NCBI GenBank assembly: GCA_030220185.1
Contig: JASPKZ010004564.1
Coordinates: 124,001-188,000, forward strand
Reading direction: 5' to 3'
DNA from: Diploptera punctata
Taxonomy: Eukaryota > Arthropoda > Insecta > Blattodea > Blaberidae
DNA: 64,000 nucleotides
Positions 30,261 to 40,895 of this stretch are shown piece after piece. Below the pieces are notes generated by a model. That model ran no database searches. It was not told the DNA's origin and was given only the letters and a program-made list of their open reading frames with translations. The translations under genes were made by a program, and so were the position numbers. Numbering within the stretch: the stretch's first letter is position 1; the number at the start of each line of letters is the position of its first letter.

Positions 30261-31047
30261 CTCTATATCTATTTTTTCTTTAAAAACTACTCGTAGCAAT
30301 ATCGTGGGCACTCGCCTTGATGGGATGAGAGGATTTAAGTTGTTACAAAAATTTTAAAAATGTCCACATCAACTGAAAATATACCAATGCAGCCCCATTG
30401 CAATAAACACATGATATGGAGTCATCTTCAAGCAGTGTAACTATGCAATGAAATCATGTCATCAGCTACGGCTAGAAACATGTAATGAAGAAAGAAGAAA
30501 GAAAGAAGAAATTTAAAACACTGTGAAACGCGTGGAATATTTTGGGATATCAATTTATTCTCATAATCTAAAATGTAACTAATATGTGTATATCGCAATC
30601 TGATTTCTAAAAAAATACTGATTTATCTTTTTAGATCAATAATTTATCTGAAAGCTGTCGAAAAGACTGAAATTTTCTCATTATTTAAAGAACGCACTAG
30701 GTTGCAGATTATTGTGCAAGTGGTTAAAAGTAGTGATTTAACCCATTCACTTCAGGTTTAAATACTCAATGTATTTCACCGGAAACTGGATTTAGGTCAC
30801 AGTAAATTATATTCTCTATTTTCAGACATTCAGAACGAACAAAATATAACGATACTTGAGATCACAAAACGAGTGAAGATCAAAACACATTCCTCTACTA
30901 ATCATAAATGTTAACAAAAGATAACCAGCCAAGAGATGTACAAAAATATTGCAAAATATATAACAACAGAGTTGAGCGAGTGTACCTCGTCTTCTGAGGC
31001 GAATGGGTTAAGTAACATTATTTTGAAATTAATTAATTTAAATTAAT
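30261..31047. other. Spacer without recognised gene
   Basis: AT-rich with a GAAAGAAGAAAG run at about 30489. No coding signal. Confidence 0.4.
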
Positions 31048-31436
31048 CGGCCGCAGTGGACTCGTGGTTATGCTCCTTGCCTCTGGTCCCGAGGGTTCAA
31101 ACCCGGCCGGGGTCGATGGATTTTTTTAGGATGGAAAAATCCAAGGAGCAAGTCCTCCAGGAGGGACTTTAAGCCGTGGGTCCCGAGTCTGAAGATGTTT
31201 AGGCTCGTAAAAGATCCTTAAGCCTGAATGAAAGGCCTCTAAGCAAAATTTACCGAATTTTCCCGTCCTAGTACTACCTTGGTTTCCTAGATGTCAGTAT
31301 GAGGCGGAACGCTGACTACGGACCAGTCAAATGACATCTATGCGAAAACAAGTGTAACTAAATTAGTATGGTTAAAATTCTTCCCTGTAGGGGGAGAGCG
31401 CCTAAATCTCTGTTAAGGGAAACATGGGCTTACAAG
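31048..31436 (+). repeat. SINE A copy 1 (tRNA-derived, ~0.4 kb)
   Basis: Box A region GTGGACTCGTGG, box B GGTTCAAACCCGG, then GGGTCGATGG, the complementary pair ATGGAAAAATCCAAGGAGC, GGGACTTTAAGCCGTGGG, CCTTGGTTTCCTAGATGTC and ending GAAACATGGGCTTACAAG. Six other copies or fragments lie in the window. Confidence 0.9.
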
Positions 31437-32708
31437 AGTGGGGTTGTACAAGACAAGCTTTTTACTTACGCTACTTACGCCATTTTTGATGTAATTTAAA
31501 GTAGTATAAAGTGTTAGCCTAATGATACAATTTATCTGTGAAATATAACCATCGTCAAAATATGTTAACGTATCATGAAATGAACTAGTGGAAATATAAT
31601 TTTATGTTGTAACCGTCAGACATGTTGAATTTTTCAAAGAATAACTGATATGAAGAGGTAATTTATTTTACGTATCAAATCATATTTAAAATGCAAGGAA
31701 CCTAAAAGCTAACTAAACCTAAATCAATTACTGTAACATAAATCAATTACTCTAACCTAGGAGAATTCCAGGGAACGTCCTTTTTATTATTTTACGCGGC
31801 TAAATAAGTAAAATATAAATCCGGACCTAATTTGTTCAAACCATAGATATGGTACACAGATATGAATCCCATGATTAAATGTACACATTGTACTCATTTA
31901 ATAATAACAACTGGAAAGCACACTAACGTGCAAAGGAGTTTAATTCATTAATTTTTGCTCATTTGTGGTCTACACATTGTGCTCATTTGTGGTGTATCGC
32001 TGGTTAAAAGTTTGATCTCTGGTTAGAAGTAAGAACTGTTGTAACCTTTGTGGTCATGGCAGCAAATAGTCCCACTTTATTTTCGTATTCACCAGTAAAA
32101 TAACGAAGTGATAATTATATTTCTTAGGTAAATACGTGTAATATGTGTTTTATTAATATTTCTTGCAATTAGGTACTCTTAAAGTGGGTAGATAAAAAGC
32201 TTGTCATCTCCCACCCGGCCGAAGATTTAAATTACTATTTAATTTCTAACAAATTCACTGTTCTATAAAATACTAATTCTGTATCAGAACTTTCTCAGAG
32301 ATCATATTTTTTTAAACGAAAAACACAATACTGCTGTAAAACAATGGAAAGAGTTCCATGCTTCTGATATAAACTCCTATTATAAATATACTGGCAAATG
32401 TTGGTTAAAAGTTGTAATTTATACCTTTGATTAAATCACCAAAAATAAATGTCATAAATTGTTTCTTAGAGACAATGTTTTGTTAATAATTTACTGTTTA
32501 TAAATTTGGCACTTGCGCATTTCTACTGATAAGTATCCAATTTTACTAAAATAGTCATATTTAAAAATTATTATGTCGCCATCGTGTGAACAAGTATCTT
32601 TTTGTTTTTTTTTTTAAGAATTGTAAATAGATTCGCAATTCTAGCCATCAAGGCAAAATTGATGGACCATATGCGCATGATAACTGTCTTAGTTAGAATT
32701 AGATTATA
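31437..32708. other. Spacer with S-repeat-like scraps
   Basis: TCAATTACTCTAACCTAGG (31745-) is the near-inverse of CCTAGGTTAGAGTAATTGAA (46134-), and AGCAAATAGTCCCAC (32061) resembles 46240. Otherwise nothing was recognised. Confidence 0.4.
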
Positions 32709-32734
32709 CTAGGGCATTCTATAAGTAATGACAA

Positions 32735-33022
32735 CATTGCTATAACATCACAAAAAATCATTAGGTTACTTTTGTCATTACGAACTTAATTTATAGTCTC
32801 CTGTCAAATCACCAAATCGTTGCTAAATCCTTGGAATATGGAGCACTCCATCTGCAGCACCATTTTTGGATATATCTCTCATATGATCGGTCTAGAGCTT
32901 TCTGGATATCAACTCTCAATTATAATCGAATGCCTCGTAAAGGTTCTTGGATCTTTGATAATAAGTTATGGTCACAAGGGCTCCTGTCAGGTGAATTTGG
33001 TGGATGTTCAAATTCTTTCCAA
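32735..33022 (-). pseudogene. Mariner-like transposase C-terminal fragment
   Basis: On the minus strand: FEHPPNSPDRSPCDHNLLSK and IQEPLRGIRL, a stop, LRVDIQKALDRSYERY, then in another frame GAADGVLHIPRIWQRF and GDYKLSS. This is the end of the DDE/D catalytic domain of the mariner/IS630 group (HPPYSPDLSPCDYHLF, KLKEPLRG.RF), including the third acidic residue in SPCD. Stops and a frameshift show decay. Upstream catalytic parts are not recognisable beyond the SINE. Confidence 0.8.
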
Positions 33023-33034
33023 ATCAACCTTCTT

Positions 33035-33727
33035 CTTCTTATTATTATTCTTGTAAGCACTTGTTTCCCTCAAAGAGATTTAGGCTCTCTCCCCTACAGG
33101 GAATAAATTGAACCATACTAATTTAGGCTTTCGAGGCCGGAGTTATTATGATGATCTTGTAGAAGATTTCCGGCCTGTTGGCCGTGATCTTGACGCTTGT
33201 AGTTCCCCGACGTTTCGCCAGAGATTGCGTCCGGCATCCTCAAGGGTTGTCTTAAGACTGTATAAATAGGGCAGGTAGTCGACAAAATTGCCAGTCTCAA
33301 GACAACCCATGAGGATGAAAGCTGCAATCTCTGGCGAAACGTCGGGGAACTACAAGCCTCAAGACCACGACCAACAGCCCGGAAATCTTCTACAAGATCA
33401 TCATACTAATTTAGTTACACTTGTTTTCGTCAGATGTCATTTGAGTGGTCCGTCGTCAGCGTTCCGCCTCATACTGACATCTAGGAAACCAAGGTAGTAC
33501 TAGGACGGGAAAATATGGTAAATTTTGCTTAGAGACCTTTTTATTCAGGCTTAAGGACCTCTTACGAGCCTGAAAATCTTCAGACTCGTGACCCATGGCT
33601 TAAAATCCCTCCCGGAGGACTTGCTCCTTGGATTTTTCCATCCTAAAAAATCCATCGACCCCGGCAGGGTTTGAACCCGTGACCCTCGGGACCAAAGGCA
33701 ACATAACCACTAGTCAACCGTGGCCGA
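33035..33727 (-). repeat. SINE A copy 2, split by a PLE-like foldback
   Basis: Minus-orientation SINE A with 3' part 33050-33126 and 5' part 33405-33727. The target duplication in the mariner is TCAACCTTCT (33024- and 33736-). The insertion at 33127-33404 is bracketed by CATACTAATTTA on both sides (33115- and 33404-). Confidence 0.85.
33127..33404. mobile_element. PLE family P1 foldback inserted in SINE A
   Basis: Left arm GATGATCTTGTAGAAGAT... TAGTTCCCCGACGTTTCGCC ... CATCCTCAAGGGTTGTCTT; right arm is the inverse (GGCGAAACGTCGGGGAACTA ... TCTTCTACAAGATCATC). A 12-bp target duplication (CATACTAATTTA) shows it moved as one unit. Each arm has a hammerhead-like pattern (TTGAGGA or ATGAGGA, GCC...GGC stem, GAAAC, GTC) in which the essential first C of CTGANGA is replaced. 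Confidence 0.75.
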
Positions 33728-33931
33728 TACAACTCAACCTTCTAAACAAATTCCACTGAACATATTTTTTGGGCGGTTTTACTTACTGAATGTGGTAAAC
33801 AATTAACGTATTCACAAAATATTGCTATTTCGAGACTTTCAGTATTAGAGATTTATACAACAAAGACTTACTACAAGATTACAATGGTTATCACTAGGAT
33901 CACTGATTTACAATAGTGTTAGCATTACTAT

Positions 33932-34330
33932 CGGCCGCGGTGGACTAGTGGTTATGCTCCTTGCCTCTGGTCCCGAGGATCACGGGTTCAAACCCGGCCG
34001 GGGTCGATTAATTTTTTAGGATGGAAAAATCCAAGGAGCAAGTCCTCCGGGAGGGACTTTAAGCTGTGGGTCCCGAGTCTGAAGATTTTCAGGCTCGTAA
34101 AAGATCCTTAAGCCTGAATGAAAGACCTCTAAGCAAAATTTACCGAATTTTCCCGTCCTAGTACTACCTTGGTTTCCTAGATGTCAGTATGAGGCGGAAC
34201 GCTGACCACGGACCACTCAAATGACATCTATAAGAAAACAAGTGTAACTAAACTAGCGTATGGTTCAAATTCTTCCCTGTAGGGAAGAGCGCCTAATTCT
34301 CTGTTAGGGGAAACATGGGTTTACAAGACA
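33932..34330 (+). repeat. SINE A copy 3
   Basis: A nearly complete copy (GTGGACTAGTGGTTATGC, box B GGTTCAAACCCGG, end GAAACATGGGTTTACAAG), inserted in the same mariner-like element in opposite orientation to copy 2. Confidence 0.9.
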
Positions 34331-34394
34331 AGTTGTCATTATTTGTCGAATGCCCTAGTAGAGATTCTTAAAATATTATCAGCTATATTGATGC

Positions 34395-35010
34395 GATGTT
34401 ATCATAAGTGATGTCACGAGTGATTTCCAAATTATTGATAAATTCACGACTCATGAAGTGAGGAGTGAATTTATCTAGAGAATTTGGAAATCAAGAGTGG
34501 CATTTGTTAGAACTATTTTACGAATAAAATTAAGCTGTTTACTCACAAATCATTGTTTAACTATGGTTATTTTAAAATATTTATATATTTAATGTAAACG
34601 GCGATGTTTGAAAACAAATCAGAAATGTGAGGTTATGTTCATTCACTGCTGCTTGATCATATTATTTATTGCCAAATAAGATCGCAATATTGTAAGAGTG
34701 CACCCAAGTGGAGAAATAATGAAACACATCAAACTATATATCATATTCAACATTACGGGTTATCATTTATTTTTTTAGTAAACAACTCAGTAAAATCAAG
34801 GAATCTTTTCATTATTTGCTATATTCAATGTATTTGTTGGAGAAAAATAATGCTTTGACCTGTTCAGAACATTAAAAAAGGAGGAGCTCTCTTTATCACA
34901 AAAGCAGGAGCTGATAAAGAGCGAGGTGAAACGCGACTGTCATTGATTGTATAACAACATTCATTGAAACATGATTGGTCATTGACTAGTATATGTGGCA
35001 TGAGTTAAAT
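34395..35010 (+). repeat. F-repeat copy 3
   Basis: Terminal hairpin at 34420-34500 (GATTTCCAAATTATTGATAA ... GAATTTATCTAGAGAATTTGG), then the common body, ending GATTGGTCATTGACTAG and GGCATGAGTTAAATAGTC. Confidence 0.85.
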
Positions 35011-35056
35011 AGTCAATATTCTTCTATGAGCTAAGCCAACATTTTGAATTTGTTGC

Positions 35057-35399
35057 AGGCACAGGGGACGAATGTTCCGCAGATGCCCGTCAACATATGG
35101 CAAGAACCCAAGCAGTAACCACGCCACCATGCTGCTGCATAGACCGACACCATTATCACCCGCACCATCATCACCACATCTTCCTCAAGAACACAAGACA
35201 TATTCATCGACACCATTCCGCCACAGCCAGTACACGCCAGAACGGTACCGGTACTTGTTGCTGTCCCACAAACTGTTGCTGCACAGGCGGTTCACAAGAA
35301 GGTGTTCAGCTGCATCACATGCACAACTGGAGAAGAACACAATTAACTCTCCAGACTGATGAAAGTGCCCATAAGATAGTTGCAACCGCCGAAGTATGA
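35057..35399 (+). other. GC-richer block, candidate exon or decayed exon (uncertain)
   Basis: After TTTGAATTTGTTGCAG (a weak splice-acceptor-like sequence) the composition becomes GC-richer and two long open frames overlap (35072-35359 and 35097-35399). One is His/Cys-rich (TPPCCCIDRHHYHPHHHHH). A third frame, with two early stops, reads NVPQMPVNIWQEPKQ and later RTVPVLVAVPQTVAAQAVHK and KVFSCITCTTGEEHN, which looks most protein-like. I recognise no family. It could be an exon of a host gene whose other exons lie outside, or a pseudogene. Confidence 0.3.
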
Positions 35400-35410
35400 A
35401 ATATATATGT

Positions 35411-36000
35411 TTTGCGCGATAGTGCGTTTTCGTACTTACAGCAATGGAGACCATGATTGAAAGTTCAACTTCTTACATATCGGGGTTGCCAACCTAAATG
35501 AATATATTATAATAAATTAACTATACTGTAATATTACATATTACAAAACGCGTGTGGGAAGTAAAACCATTGGCCTCTACGTATATTACATACAATGTAT
35601 ATACAGAAAATATCTAAAATATAGTGTTAATATACATTATACGAAACAAATAACTGCATTTTAAATGAACTGAACTTTATTTGAAACAATATAAAACAAT
35701 AAATACGCACTTGCGCAATTGTATCACTAATTGGTCTCCTGTATTTTCAACTAATAAATATTGTCCACACTGTTAACGTTAGTCAATTGTTTATAATGAA
35801 CGCAAATATTTCCAACAAGGATGTTATTATTTTACTATTATTTATTATTTTGAAAACACCATCGCGCAAAAAATAATGTACAGCCCATGTTTGTGAAATG
35901 TTTTACAGAATCTCGAAAATTAAAAACCTCGCTCGGTTTTTAAACATTTTCCACGGTTCTGTAGAATCCACTTCCCGACCTCGCATCATAATATACTATT
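35411..36000 (+). repeat. T-repeat copy 1
   Basis: It shares with 47650-48170 GCGCGATAGTGCG, TAATATTACATATTAC, TTTATAATGAACGCAAATAT, TTTCCAACAA and CACGTTTGTGAA-like sequence to the end. GCGCGAT near its start is mirrored by ATCGCGC at about 35864. Confidence 0.65.
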
Positions 36001-36142
36001 ATCGTACTATATAACACTTGCTATGATGTGATGAAGATACATAAACCAACTTTTATCTTTAACTCACTAGATTAACCGATGATAAAATACAGTTCATATA
36101 CCTGGTTTTAATCTATATATTGTTTGTATGTTATCATGGATT

Positions 36143-36505
36143 CGGCCTCGGTGGTCTAGTGGTTATGTTCCTTGCACTAATCCCAAGGGTCGCAGGTTCA
36201 AACTCGGTCGGGGTCGATGAAAAAATCCACAAAACAAGTCCTGCAGGAGGAACTTCAAGCCGTGGATCCCGAGAATAAATATTTTCAAGCTCGTATAAGA
36301 ACCTTAAGCCTAAATTAGTGCCTCTGAGAAACACTTAACTGGCCTCCCCAAGCCAAATAACACTTTATTTGCCTGCTAAATGTCTCGTTAAGATAATGTG
36401 CTGAACACACTCACTGATATCTGTAGAAAAATAATTGTAACTAAATTAGCTTGGTCACTTCCTCTAGGGGTATACTTATGTCTCTAAGAGAGACGTTACG
36501 ATATA
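36143..36505 (+). repeat. SINE A-related diverged copy
   Basis: CGGCCTCGGTGGTCTAGTGG and box B GGTTCAAACTCGG open it, with AAGTCCTGCAGGAGG, CTTCAAGCCGTGGATCCC and CTCTAGGGGTATACTTATG later. It is clearly more divergent than the other copies, perhaps a subfamily. Confidence 0.75.
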
Positions 36506-36659
36506 TATGCACACATAGGTCCTACATACATAGATACATATTATCATGGATCATACTGAGTTACATTTATTTAGTTGAACTGTGCATTTAACTTGCTGAT
36601 GATAGTCAAAATGTTTGCTAACATTTCTGAATAGTTATTCCTAAAAAAATAATTTTCAC

Positions 36660-36830
36660 TTCAAGGTTTAGGCGATTCACCTGTTCCGAATTCACAGTAT
36701 TTGATTCCTTCCATCTCTTCCTAGGTCTTCCTACATCCCCTAATACTTTTGGTTTATAATGATAGACCTATGCTATCTTCGGCAAACTTGTTTCTTTCAT
36801 TCTCTGAACACGCTGTCCCCAGCCGACACA
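36660..36830 (-). pseudogene. LINE 3'-terminal ORF fragment
   Basis: On the minus strand: GWGQRVQRMKETSLPKI, YHYKPKVLGDVGRPRKRWKE and SNTVNSEQVNRLNLE. The order 'GH/QRVQRM...LPK', 'GRPRKRW', 'EQ.NRLNLE' is the C-terminal signature of insect LINE ORF2. Confidence 0.65.
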
Positions 36831-37194
36831 AAAAACAGACAAAAAACAAAAACAAAGCTATAATGCTGATAAAATTAGTTCAAATCTCGCAGTAAACTTT
36901 TCCTTTTGTAATGGGATAACTAGAGAATGCGTTATTTGAGTGGGAAGTTATATATAGCATATTTTAGAAGTTCAAATGATGAGTGAACTTCTTTAAAACT
37001 AATGAGGCTACATAATATTTTTTTTAATACGATATAATGATAGAATCACTTGTCTATATCGAAACTGTATAATTTATCTACTTCAGATTAAGTATCATTA
37101 TACAAGTAACACTCAAAGAATGTATCTGATGATTTACTTTAAAATGAGCCACTTCTGGCTTTTTTAAACTCTTAAATTACAATATTTTCTCGTG

Positions 37195-37390
37195 CCAGTT
37201 ATTTAAATGTTCCGGACCGCAAGGAAAATAAATTCATGAAAAACTGTAAGTTATTATTATACATTATTGCGTAACTTGAGATAAATTTAAGTAATTTTTA
37301 CTCTTTTGTTTTTATATTGTTCTAAGAACAACATTAAATAAATAAAATCAATAGATATATTTTTAATTTAAGGGTTAATACAACAGCTTT
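37195..37390 (+). repeat. U-repeat, second copy of 27230-27420
   Basis: TCCGGACCGCAAGGAAAATA and CTGTAAGTTATTATTATACA here match TTTCGGACCGCAAAGAAAAT and AGTAAGTTATTACTGTATTT at 27233-27300. Similarity fades into AT-rich sequence. Confidence 0.5.
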
Positions 37391-37469
37391 CAAACTTTTT
37401 ATACATAATAAGTTATTTGGAATATTAAACAATCGCATTCATATATTTAAAATAAATAAGTAAAATGCG

Positions 37470-38105
37470 TTTACATACGGCAGGTGAATGGAGAAAACTT
37501 ATTTATAGTGACCTACACGATATTTAGTTCACCGCTGTAGTCTCGAGGTAGCATGCTGCCTTCTCACGCAGCGGACCCGGGTTCGATTTCCGGTCAGGAC
37601 AGGCTCCTGGGTGAGGTTTATTTCGAGGTTTTTCCTCACCTGTCAGGAAGCTTAGGGCTCAACCATCCCAGAAAATTCCCGGCCATCATCATCATCATCC
37701 TTATCTTATGATCCTTCATCGGTGTGGAATGCAACGGAAAGCTACCACACCTATAATCCCCTAGTAAAGTTGCAAAGCATAGCATGAAAATGCTATGATT
37801 GCAGTGAATGACCTGCCCTCGGGCAGAATTACTATGGACTATGGACGGACACGATATTTATGGGAAACCAGTTATAATAAGAATAGTTAAGTCATTTTGA
37901 CTGCGATGGCCAGGACATATTGCACGAATGGGGAATGAAAGCGGAGCTTGCATACTTCTTGTAGAAAATCGCCCAGTAAACTGATAAAAATAGTCTGAAA
38001 ATAAAATTAACTATGGTTTGTCGGAGATGAACTATACAGGGATTGATTAATAAGAATGTATAGAGAGGTTATTTTCGCTAGGCCTAAACCTCCGGGTTTC
38101 ATAGA
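37470..38105 (+). repeat. LINE family E 3' end, split by SINE B
   Basis: CAGGTGAATGGAGAAAACTT before and GATGGCCAGGACATATTGCA, ATGGGGAATGAAAGC and TAAACCTCCGGGTTTC after the SINE align with 22360-22670. It is strongly decayed. Confidence 0.7.
37529..37850 (+). repeat. SINE B copy with TSD
   Basis: Head TTCACCGCTGTAGTCTCG, box B GGTTCGATTTCC, tail GCAGTGAATGACCTGCC and AGAATTACTATGGAC. ACACGATATTTA precedes (about 37515) and follows (about 37849) it, a 12-bp target duplication within LINE family E. Confidence 0.9.
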
Positions 38106-38784
38106 GCCAAATGAAATAGATATAACGGTAAAGATAAAATGATCCCTCTACAGGCCTTAGGAGGACCTTGGGGTGGTAGGATGTTAAGGCTCCCACTTTT
38201 TCTAGACAATCGGCAATTAATATTAGCCGGGTTGTCAGCCCTGCGTAACGGCCGCCATTATCCCCAGAACATACATCATAAAATTGATTTATCTATAATG
38301 GCGTAACAGCCCTCTTTTGTCAGGAGTTGCTAGACCAAGTTAATTTAGTTACACGTATTTCTCTAAATATATAATGAATGGTATGCGGTCAACATACCGA
38401 CTCAATAAGACATGTAAGACATTAGTAGGCAAGTAACAAGGAAAATGTGAACTATACATGCTGAAACCCACCTTGAAATTTCTCCCAGAGAAGGGTTGTG
38501 ATGTAGGCCTACCAAGGCAGAGTCCAAAAAATCTGCCGTTTTTAACTGCAAGGCATAGAAATTGAAACCCGAACCCAGTAATGGCAACCCATAGTGCGGA
38601 GCAGTTGGACTCCCTGCGAGAGTAAAGCGGAAAGTTTTGTGACGGGACGCGACATGCGGACAAGTTATCAGCATTATCCATTTCACCAATTCAAAAGTTA
38701 TATTGCTTCGATGTAGTTTAAATGAGAGATTTGGCGCTGGATTTTAGTGTCTTGCAGTTAAATGAGATTCCTCAGACCAATAGC
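38106..38784. other. Unclassified region with minus-strand ORFs
   Basis: Overlapping frames at 38349-38681 and 38402-38689 (-) are open for about 100 codons (for example PHYGLPLLGSGFNF). No start signal or domain is recognised, and only the tandem frame overlap is notable. It is probably part of a repeat without another copy here. Confidence 0.3.
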
Positions 38785-39060
38785 AGGATATCAAAGAAGA
38801 TAGAAACACATCACAGAAATAATACAACTAAAAGTAGAGGAATTAAATACAACAATAGTTAAATACAGAACAAAATGGAAAAAAAACTCTAGCAAGGATA
38901 ACTGAAAATAGAATACCAAAAGCAGCATACATCTATTCACCACAAGGAAGAAGAAGCTTGGGAAGACCAAAGAAAAGACGGGAACAGCAGCAATTTGGAG
39001 CCGGAACAGGCTAGTAAGTAAGCCTAATCCGTGATGAAGAAGAAGCAGTAAAAAAAGCAC
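38785..39060 (+). pseudogene. LINE 3'-terminal ORF fragment
   Basis: ARITENRIPKAAYIYSPQGR and RSLGRPKKRREQQQFGAG (38888-39010), then a stop and a (GAAGAA)-like tail. The 'R.P..AY.Y.P.GRR..GRP.KR' pattern is the LINE C-terminal signature. Confidence 0.6.
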
Positions 39061-39111
39061 GTAATTTTTTTGGGCACGGCCTTGATATATCACAATACAG
39101 GTTTAAATATA

Positions 39112-39265
39112 TTTTACTAGCCTAAAAAATCTTCAGACTCGGGATCCACGGCTTAAAATCCCTCCTTGGATTTTTCCATAAAAAAAAGGCACCGATCCCG
39201 GCCGCATTTGAACCCGCGACCTTCGAGACCAGAGGCAAGGAACATAACCACTAGTCAATACTAAT
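39112..39265 (-). repeat. SINE A 5' fragment
   Basis: AATCTTCAGACTCGGG to AACATAACCACTAGTCAAT on the plus strand is the head half of SINE A in minus orientation. The 3' half is missing. A further scrap of the head (CCACTAGTCCACCGCGACC) lies at 40191-40209. Confidence 0.8.
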
Positions 39266-39305
39266 AAAATTCATGTTAAATTCCGTTGAGGCAGTAGACA
39301 TAAAG

Positions 39306-39340
39306 TGAAATGCTAATATATATATATATATATATATATA
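39306..39340. repeat. (TA)n microsatellite
   Basis: Uninterrupted alternating AT run of about 34 bp. Confidence 0.9.
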
Positions 39341-39379
39341 CCTTTTGGCATGTGCCGTCGTCCTCAATTGTAATAAAAA

Positions 39380-39620
39380 TTATTTAAAATTAATTAATGT
39401 AGATCTTTCGAAAATCGACTTCCATCAGCAGAAGAAATACATGCTACTAAGATGATCTTGCTGAAGATTTTCGGGCTGTAGGCCGTGGTCGTGAGGCTTG
39501 TAGTTCCCCGACGTTTCACCAAAGACTGCGTCTGGCATCCTCAAAGGTTGTCTTGAGGTGAGGCTTGTAGTTCCCCGACGTTTCGCCAAAGACTGCGTCT
39601 GGCATCCTCAAGGGTTGTCT
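39380..39620 (-). mobile_element. PLE termini: P4 fragment and duplicated P1 repeat
   Basis: 39380-39430 carries a hammerhead-like motif. 39443-39620 is PLE P1 in minus orientation with a direct tandem duplication of about 65 bp (GAGGCTTGTAGTTCCCCGAC at 39491 and 39557). It ends exactly where a LINE family C fragment begins. Confidence 0.7.
39399..39428 (-). ncRNA. Hammerhead-like motif, PLE P4 (probably inactive)
   Basis: On the minus strand CTGATGG, stem II GAAG...TTTC, GAAA, palindromic GATC, TA. The core matches except G for A at the last base of CTGATGA. Stem I pairs only 2 bp. Confidence 0.45.
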
Positions 39621-40065
39621 TGAGACTTTATTGAATAAGACTAGAAAAGAAACTATTTTGAAATTTTACAAAGTATTGGCAGTTCCATCTCTTATCTATG
39701 GATGTGAAACCTGGACATTGACAAAGGCAGATAGTAAACAAATAGAGGCTGCTGAAATGAAGATGTTGAGAGCAATAGTAGGATACCGAAGGACCGATAA
39801 AAAGAAAAACGAAGATATAAGAACAGAACTTAATATATTTAATCTCTGTGAAAGAATAAAATATTATCAAAATGCCTATCTTCAGCACGTATTACGAATG
39901 AATGAACAGCGCATACCAAGAAGAATGTATAATTATAAACTAAAAGGGAGAAGAATGTTGGGAAGACCATTGAAGAGATGTAAGGACCAATTCGACCTAT
40001 AATAAGATCGGAACAGGCCATTGGGCTTAATCCTTGTTGTTGTTGATGATGATGATGATGATGAA
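39621..40065 (+). pseudogene. LINE family C C-terminal ORF
   Basis: A 123-codon frame: ETILKFYKVLAVPSLIYGCE, TWTLTKADSKQIEAAEMKML, RAIVGYRRTDKKKNEDIRTE and LQHVLRMNEQRIPRRMYNYK, then GRPLKRCKDQFDL-stop and a TTGTTGATGATG tail. It is collinear with the 3' part of the copy at 16165-17330 but better preserved. It is 5'-truncated next to the PLE P1 repeat. Confidence 0.8.
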
Positions 40066-40832
40066 GATGATAGTGTGAAAACGCATCGTTTCCGGACATT
40101 GGTACCTTATTAAAAAAAATGATCAACATGTCTCAATATACTACCTCACCTCCGTTGTCGGTTTTTTTGCAACACCCTGTATGTAAGACAACCACTAGTC
40201 CACCGCGACCTATTCATAAAATTGATAATGGCCTAAAAGACCTTTACTGTACTTTATATTAATACATTATAGGTCTGATAGAGCACAGTATGTAAACAAT
40301 TGGATGAGTTTGTAATGAAACATGTAAGAGGACAGAGTGCACTGCCCACTCCACATACTGTCAATGTGGTCAATTCGGGAGGCTATAACCAACTCGGTAT
40401 ACATTTGCTTTCCAACGTTAAAACGTTGCAAACTTCAATATTATACTTACTAATATTGATGTTTGCAATACAAATGACGCCAGCTCGAAACCAACGTATG
40501 CGAATGTTGATGCAATTGCCGCAACAAGAGAAATGAGAAGCAGAATTGTTTCATAGATTGGTACGCTAGAAATTGGGTTGGTAATAATTGAGATATTTGG
40601 AGTTTCTGTTTAATTTGGATACAATAATTACTACGTGAAAATGGATTCACTATCTACAAAATGAAGCTATATTTCAGAATTTGATGGGAAGTATAAATGC
40701 ACTACATACTTGTAGGATAGTCTATTATCTTATTTTGTATAGGAACAATTTCGTCAACTATTTTAAACTCCAGATTTAGCTTCCTTTAAAATAAATTTCA
40801 CAATTTATTTTATAACTGGTCTCTTTCCCTCT

Positions 40833-40833
<1 letters not shown>
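40066..40833. other. Spacer without recognised gene
   Basis: ORF 40300-40536 (+) has no recognisable domain. A GCAACACCCTGTAT scrap at about 40169 resembles transposon ends but has no partner. Confidence 0.35.

Positions 40834-40892
<59 letters not shown>
40834..40892. repeat. (TC)n microsatellite
   Basis: About 60 bp of nearly pure TC, flanked by CCCTCTCCTCCC. Confidence 0.95.

Positions 40893-40895
<3 letters not shown>

Larger units (their letters stand above)
32709..34358 (-). mobile_element. Mariner/IS630-like transposon carrying two SINEs
   Basis: The ends CTAGGGCATTCTATAAGT and (reverse complement of the right end) CTAGGGCATTCGACAAAT, both followed by AATGACAAC, form about 26-bp TIRs flanked by TA (32707-32708, 34359-34360). 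Transposase C-terminal sequence lies at the left. SINE A copies sit at 33035-33727 and 33932-34330. Confidence 0.8.

Noticed and set aside
30455..30490. Hammerhead-like AGCTACGGCT hairpin followed by GAAACATGTA
   Set aside because: Stem II, GAAA and palindromic CATG are there, but the CTGANGA core is missing (GTCATC instead), so it is not reported as a ribozyme.
38349..38689. Two overlapping minus ORFs of ~100 codons as a gene
   Set aside because: Different frames both open, no domain, no start context; kept only as an unclassified region.
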